Source of the DNA: Sipunculus nudus
Taxonomy: Eukaryota > Annelida > Sipuncula > Golfingiida > Sipunculidae
Direction: 5' to 3'
NCBI GenBank assembly: GCA_026874595.1
Contig: CM049309.1
Span: 10,629,076-10,693,075 of the forward strand
Length of the DNA: 64,000 nt
Numbering within the stretch: position 1 is the first letter of the stretch; each line of letters starts with the position of its first letter. The notes beneath the pieces were generated by a model. The model made no database searches and had not been told where the DNA came from. It worked only from the letters and a program-made list of their open reading frames with translations. Shown in pieces: positions 59,200 through 64,000 of the stretch. Made by a program: the position numbers and the translations under genes.

Positions 59200-60130
59200 G
59201 AGCTTACTGGTCTGAGGGGTGGGTCATCGGTAATCAGGTCATGGGCTACCGCGCCGGGGCACGCGTCAGGTGTGAAGTGACTGATAAGAACGATCACTCT
59301 GTTTACTCTGCGCTCTCATTCAGACTACCATATACCCTAATCCAATTAACAGCTTGTCTCTCCCTCTCACAATTATATATGATACTACATAGCTAGCAGC
59401 AACACATATCTCTCTCTCTCTCTCTCATGAGATTTATTTACACCAATCATATACGCGCTAAATCGTGCTGCGGCCGCTCTTGCTTTACCGATCGCTCACT
59501 TGACGACTCAGAATCGTCATCTCTGTGTATTTTCGTTATGGACACAGGAACCTTGTGATCAGCAGGATATGTGACTGTCTCTCGCTCAAATAGTGAATTT
59601 TATCTTAGCTCATTCTACTCTTTTTTTCTTCGACCCATGACGTTTAGTTTGAAGAAAGTGTATATTATAGAAGAAAGAACGATGTATTTGGTAATGGTTT
59701 TGGCGATGTAATGATGGACCGTGAGAGAAAATGTTATAGTGTATAGCAGGGTCAATATTACAGAAATAACAATCGGTAAATTCATATTTCTGGGTATATT
59801 CTTGGTGCAAGGACCATTATTGGGTGACACTAACATATTTTAGGGCAGTGACATAGACATTATTCGGCAACTCGAGGAGTACGATGTACAGTTTACTTCT
59901 GGGTTAGGCATATAGGGGGACGTGTTTGTATTAATTAGTGCCAATTAGTTAGTGCTGGTAATAAAGATAAGCTCTTTCCCAGCTGACTGACTGCGGCTTC
60001 CCCATGCCTGTCAATTAACCATTTGCCTAATACCACGAGCGCATGGTTAACCAATAAACAACTTACACGCTGCTTACTCTCGCCGAGCTGACAGTTGGTC
60101 CTGTTTGCACCCCACATGGGGTTGACATCT
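59200..60130 (-). promoter_or_regulatory. CpG-rich patch with possible upstream first exons
   Basis: CpG-bearing words (CCGCGCCGGGGCACGCGTC, ATACGCGC, GCGGCCGC, CGATCG, TTGACGACTC) cluster here, while the rest of the upstream DNA is CpG-poor. On the minus strand one open segment ends DDDSESSSERS at a GTAAAG donor (59488/59489). It lacks an in-frame ATG but resembles the Ser/acidic N-termini of long spectraplakin isoforms. Another starts ATG and reads MWGANRTNCQLGESKQR up to a strong GTAAGT donor (60067-60117). Either could be a first exon, coding or not. This is suggestive only. Confidence 0.25.
59409..59426. repeat. TC microsatellite
   Basis: Nine CT/TC dinucleotides inside the CpG-rich patch. 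Confidence 0.9.
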
Positions 60131-60540
60131 GAATTAAAATACTTATTTTTCTAATTGATACAATATAGCCCCAGGAACGTGTTTTAATGAAAAGATAGAT
60201 ATAACAAACATCTATAAAACCAGATGATTTTCAGAAAAAATTTAATTTTCATGATTTTTGACGATGATGAGACCTTAAAGCAAGCTGCATGAATACCAAC
60301 ACAAAAACAAGGGACCTATGGGTCACGGCGCTCAGCTGTTATATATGATAAAAAAATATGATTTAGAAATGAGGCACATGCTGGTTTTATGTGGTTATAA
60401 AAATAAGCTGTATTATGAGTTGTTGTTGTTTAGCTTATGTATGATTTTGATAGTACCTATGGAGACAGGAAAGAGGATTAATTTCATTTATTTTATTAAC
60501 AAATGGAGTGCGATTGTCACACAAATTTTGACTTGTCCAT

Positions 60541-60728
60541 ATAACTTATAAGCAGAACATATAATATAAGAGTTTAACTATTTATTAAAAGAATTACAAA
60601 TATTGTCCCAAATATAATTTTTATTAAAAATGATATAACTTATAAGCAGAACATATAATATAAGAGTTTAACTATTTATTAAAAAAATTACAAATATTGT
60701 CCCAAATATAATTTTTATTAAAAATAAT
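60541..60728. repeat. Recent 94-bp tandem duplication
   Basis: Copies at 60541-60634 and 60635-60728 begin ATAACTTATAAGCAGAACAT and include ATTGTCCCAAATATAATTTT. They differ at only one or two bases. Confidence 0.93.
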
Positions 60729-61689
60729 AAGAGAATAGTATGATTTTTTCAAATAAAATATAACTGAAATGATTATTAAAATAATATTAAAGAATATATT
60801 CATGAATGCATTCATTAATACATTTTGAAAGTATTTGCACTGGTATTCATATACTTTCATTTTTACCTGAATTCCCATTCTTATGAAAGAAATTTTATAA
60901 TGGAGTACATATTCATATTCGTGTTTGAATACAATAGCAAAGTATTCGCACCATGTCTGGTATTTATTCAGTTTTCACCAAACAATGATGTTGAGAATCC
61001 AGAATATACAAAAATCACACATTTAAATAATGATCATAAGTACCTTGTTTTATGGCTTTTATTTATATTAAAAAAAAATGTAATATATTCATTTTGGACT
61101 AATTTCACATCAATGTACTAACTATAGACACAGTAGGAATCTAGATAATAATATTATCAACTGCATCTTTGTCTATCATTAATTTCCTTCATATGATCCC
61201 TAATGATTAGTAATGAATAATATGATTTACTTTTTTATCATTAAAATGGAACTGAAAAATACCATGGGTAACTGCATGGTGTTATTTGGAATACGTGACA
61301 TTCTATCCATTTATACAAGATTCTTATATCATCGGTAACTGCAAGTTAATTTCATGTTATTATCAACTAACAAATTCCTTTTCTATTTTTCTTTAATTTG
61401 TTATTAAAAACCAATAAAAATTTATTAATTTATTGTTTATTGTTATGTTGTTGGTTAAAACTACTAGATGAGTTGGGTTGGACACCTGGATCAACTGTGG
61501 CTGGCCATTATATAATAAGCTGCCTGGAGCCCCAGTTTATGCCTCGCCTCAAGCATGCATAATTTGCTGAAAGTTCAACAAGGTCAACATACAGGAGGTG
61601 ACTCAAGAGGTGCTACAGAGAGCCAAGGTCTGACATGGTCTCATAAAAACATTAATAACAGTTACAATTTTTGGCCAATTTCTTTCAGC

Positions 61690-63003
61690 TTTTTAAACAA
61701 AAAAGCTGAAATCTTTATGTGTGCATGATATGAAAATTAAACCAACAGTGCTCACAGGAAACAAACATGCCATGGTCAAAGTTGGGCAAAATTTAAGGTA
61801 CTAATTTTATATTTATACTAATAACTTATAAAATTTGAAAAATTCAGAACTAATTTTGGGTATTCAATTAAATCTTGATTATCTCTAGCTTCAGCAATCC
61901 TCTTGTTAAGGGAGTAAATATATTTCTTGATTTTTTACAAAGTGCATTATGTTTGGGCCCATAACTTAAAACAATTATGCAATACTGACATCATTTCTAG
62001 CATGTGCATAGAGAATGTATAGAAAAATATGTATATTATATATGATTAAAGTCAGATCAGTGGTTTTGATATTAGGCAGTCTTGAAGTGTAACAATGGGT
62101 TTTAAATGGAAAAATGAAGTTTTTCATTAATATCTCGAAGGTATTAAGTCCTAGTGACCAAATTCTTGGCATGGTAGGGGATTTTTGAGACATCTAATTG
62201 CATGCCAAATTTTAGGAACTGAGAGCTGAAGCTGGGGAGCTGAGCACTTGCAAACTGTATGACACTAGCTTAATGTAAACCATATGTTACATGGTGCTTG
62301 AAAACTTGAATAAAATCTACAGTTTTTGATCAACTGGTTTCAAATTTTTGGTGTTTACAGACAAAATGCTAGAAAAAACATACTGTGAAAATTAAATCCA
62401 CAGTACTCACAGGAAAAAAATGTGCCATGGTCAAAGTTGGGCAAAATTTAAGGTACCAATTTTATATTTTTGTTAATATTTTAAAAAACTTATAAGATTT
62501 TGATCTAATTTTGGGTAAACAATTTAATTTTGATAAATTAAAGTTATATTACTGGAAAAAAAGTTTATAGCTTTAACATATTTTGTGTTAAGTGATCAAA
62601 TATCTTTCCTGATTTTTTACAAAATGCATTATGTTTTGGCCCATAACTTTTTAAATTTACATAATACAGACATAATTTCTGGCATGTACATAGGAACTAT
62701 ATAGAGGAATTATTATGGTAAATATGAGGAAAAACAGATGAGTGGTTTTGATATTAGGCAGTCCTGAAGTGTAAAAATAGGTTTTTAATAAAAAATTGGG
62801 GTTTTTCCTTTATTTCTAAAAGGAACGAAGTCGCAAAGACCCAGTTTTCAGCTTGGAAGGAGATCTTGGGGACATCTAACATTATGCCAAATTTTGGATT
62901 CCTAGATCTTATGGTTTCAAAACGTGCCACATCTACAGACGGACGGATGACGGACAATGGACCACGACTATAGCTCAGATGACTTATAGTCAGCTGAGCT
63001 AAA
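61690..63003 (+). repeat. Two diverged ~655-bp tandem copies of an interspersed repeat
   Basis: Copy 1 (about 61690-62245) and copy 2 (about 62345-63003) share CATGGTCAAAGTTGGGCAAA, then ATTTAAGGTAC, GCATTATGTTT(G)GGCCCATAA and GTGGTTTTGATATTAGGCAG in the same order. Copy 2 ends GACGGACGGATGACGGACAA and then GTCAGCTGAGCTAAAAA, an ending I associate with a common molluscan dispersed repeat. The 108-codon minus frame inside copy 2 is incidental. Confidence 0.75.
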
Positions 63004-63069
63004 AACCAATAAACCTTTATAAAACCTCCTACAGCAGTCTGTTCACTCTCATTAGTAAGATGTAGGGTG

Positions 63070-63250
63070 TAACTATGCATCTGGTAATTAATGCATTTAA
63101 TTGCAACCTCTCAATCAAACTTGAATCATTTCTTTATCTCCGAATCAATTCAGTTTGATTATAATATTTTTGCTTGTACCATTACAAACCCCTCCATGAG
63201 CTCTCAACTTTGACAAAGCATGCTGCGATGTCAAGACACACAATTAAGGG
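63070..63250. mobile_element. Fragment related to the hAT-like MITE
   Basis: Inverted, it reads GGAGGGGTTTGTAATGG, then ATTCAA/AATTGATTC-type alternation. CTCTCAACTTTGACAAAGC parallels AAAGTTGACAGCTCAAG inside 4974-5349. Confidence 0.3.
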
Positions 63251-64000
63251 GCCAAGTAAGATGGGAAAATGATAAATTGGTATACAAGTTTTTCACTCAG
63301 ACACATCCAAGGGGGAGTCCAGGGGGCCTGGACCCCTTCCTTTTGAGCCACAATAACCTTTTTTCAGGGTTTTAAATCAATTTTTCTGGCATGGACCCCT
63401 CCCTTTCTGGATCTGGAGAGCTTTTATTAGAGATGTTTTCATATTAGTTTTCCTGGGGTTGGACCTTCCCCTTTCCAATATCCTCGATTTCTGACATACA
63501 ATGCGTACCTTTAACAGACAGCTCAAATAACAGGCAAGATATTCATCCTGAGCAAATAATGCTTTTTTTCATACATTTCAACATACTCAAAGGGAAAATC
63601 ATTTAATTTATCCAAACACATGTATTTATTATTCTTTTATGTGCATCAACAATATATATTAGTCATTTAAATAATGATCACATGTTAAGCACCAATACTG
63701 CTGGAAATACAGACAGAGAATACGATAATGCAGTATAGATGGGAGGGATATAATAATAAACCTGATGCATGGAAACAGTCAAAACCAACAATATAGATCA
63801 ACATACCTTCCAATTCAAACGTCACTATACAGACAATGGGCCCACAGCCATATGTGACGCTGTGGTAAATTAACGCACGCCAACATGCAAACACTGCAAC
63901 AAGCATAAGCCTTTTATAATTCACAAAACAGGAGAAAGGACAAATCAATTTTAGCCTGGTATGACAGCCATAAGATCTATGTCAGTCAATACAGGCTGCA
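63251..64000. other. No feature recognised
   Basis: AT-rich DNA with short ORFs only. A near-repeat of the theme CC(T/A)GGACCCCT(T/C)CC occurs around 63320-63410. No exon-like island was seen. Confidence 0.5.

Noticed and set aside
59615-59836. Minus ORF of 73 codons with hydrophobic stretch at the CpG patch
   Set aside because: Chance-length ORF. Its C-terminal basic run comes from a T-rich plus-strand tract.
62754-63080. Minus ORF of 108 codons
   Set aside because: It lies inside and beyond the second copy of a dispersed repeat, and the first copy does not keep the frame.

Overview
This window is eukaryotic. It is AT-rich, has short exons separated by long introns, and contains almost no long open reading frames. 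The repeats point to a mollusc, most likely a bivalve. They include tandem-core elements resembling the bivalve 'pearl'/Helentron-derived group, tRNA-derived SINEs, MITEs of several superfamilies, and degenerate repeats rich in TGACCTTTGACCT. The species cannot be named from the sequence alone.

One gene can be supported: a spectraplakin (MACF1/dystonin/Short stop family) on the minus strand. Reading from high to low coordinates there is an alternative first coding exon (45034-45153), then seven internal exons (19708-19874, 17316-17431, 15037-15143, 7406-7525, 5463-5558, 1034-1164, 97-190). All have GT/AG borders and matching phases, and they join into 951 bases, 317 codons, with no stop. They encode a lipid-anchor-like N-terminus (Cys-rich plus nine lysines), the second calponin-homology domain (CH2), and the start of the plakin domain. 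The reading frame is still open where the gene runs off the left edge. No CH1 exon was recognised, so the full actin-binding isoform probably starts beyond the right edge. A 45-base in-frame microexon (54831-54875) may add a CH1-CH2 linker segment. A CpG-rich patch at 59.2-60.1 kb may hold further upstream first exons.

The introns and upstream DNA are crowded with repeats. Two near-identical 2.3-kb elements (27416-29746 and 51982-54323) and a 1.7-kb relative (20592-22331) share one terminal layout: AACTAGA start, 5' hairpin, GTATCC subterminal repeat, tandem dimeric core, GTATCC...GGATAC 3' hairpin and an AAT end. The paired end sequences covary between the two families. The cores of the two large copies carry dense AGGTCA-type nuclear-receptor half-sites. 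Other mobile elements are a TTAA-flanked piggyBac-like MITE, two Harbinger-like MITEs, two TACTGTGGTTG MITEs, a hAT-like MITE with fragments, three copies of one tRNA-SINE family and one of another. There are also several minisatellites.

A few plus-strand or intronic ORFs are unexplained. The most notable is a stop-free frame of about 185 codons at 30885-31439 that ends in predicted membrane segments. No rRNA, functional tRNA, CRISPR array or complete second gene was seen.
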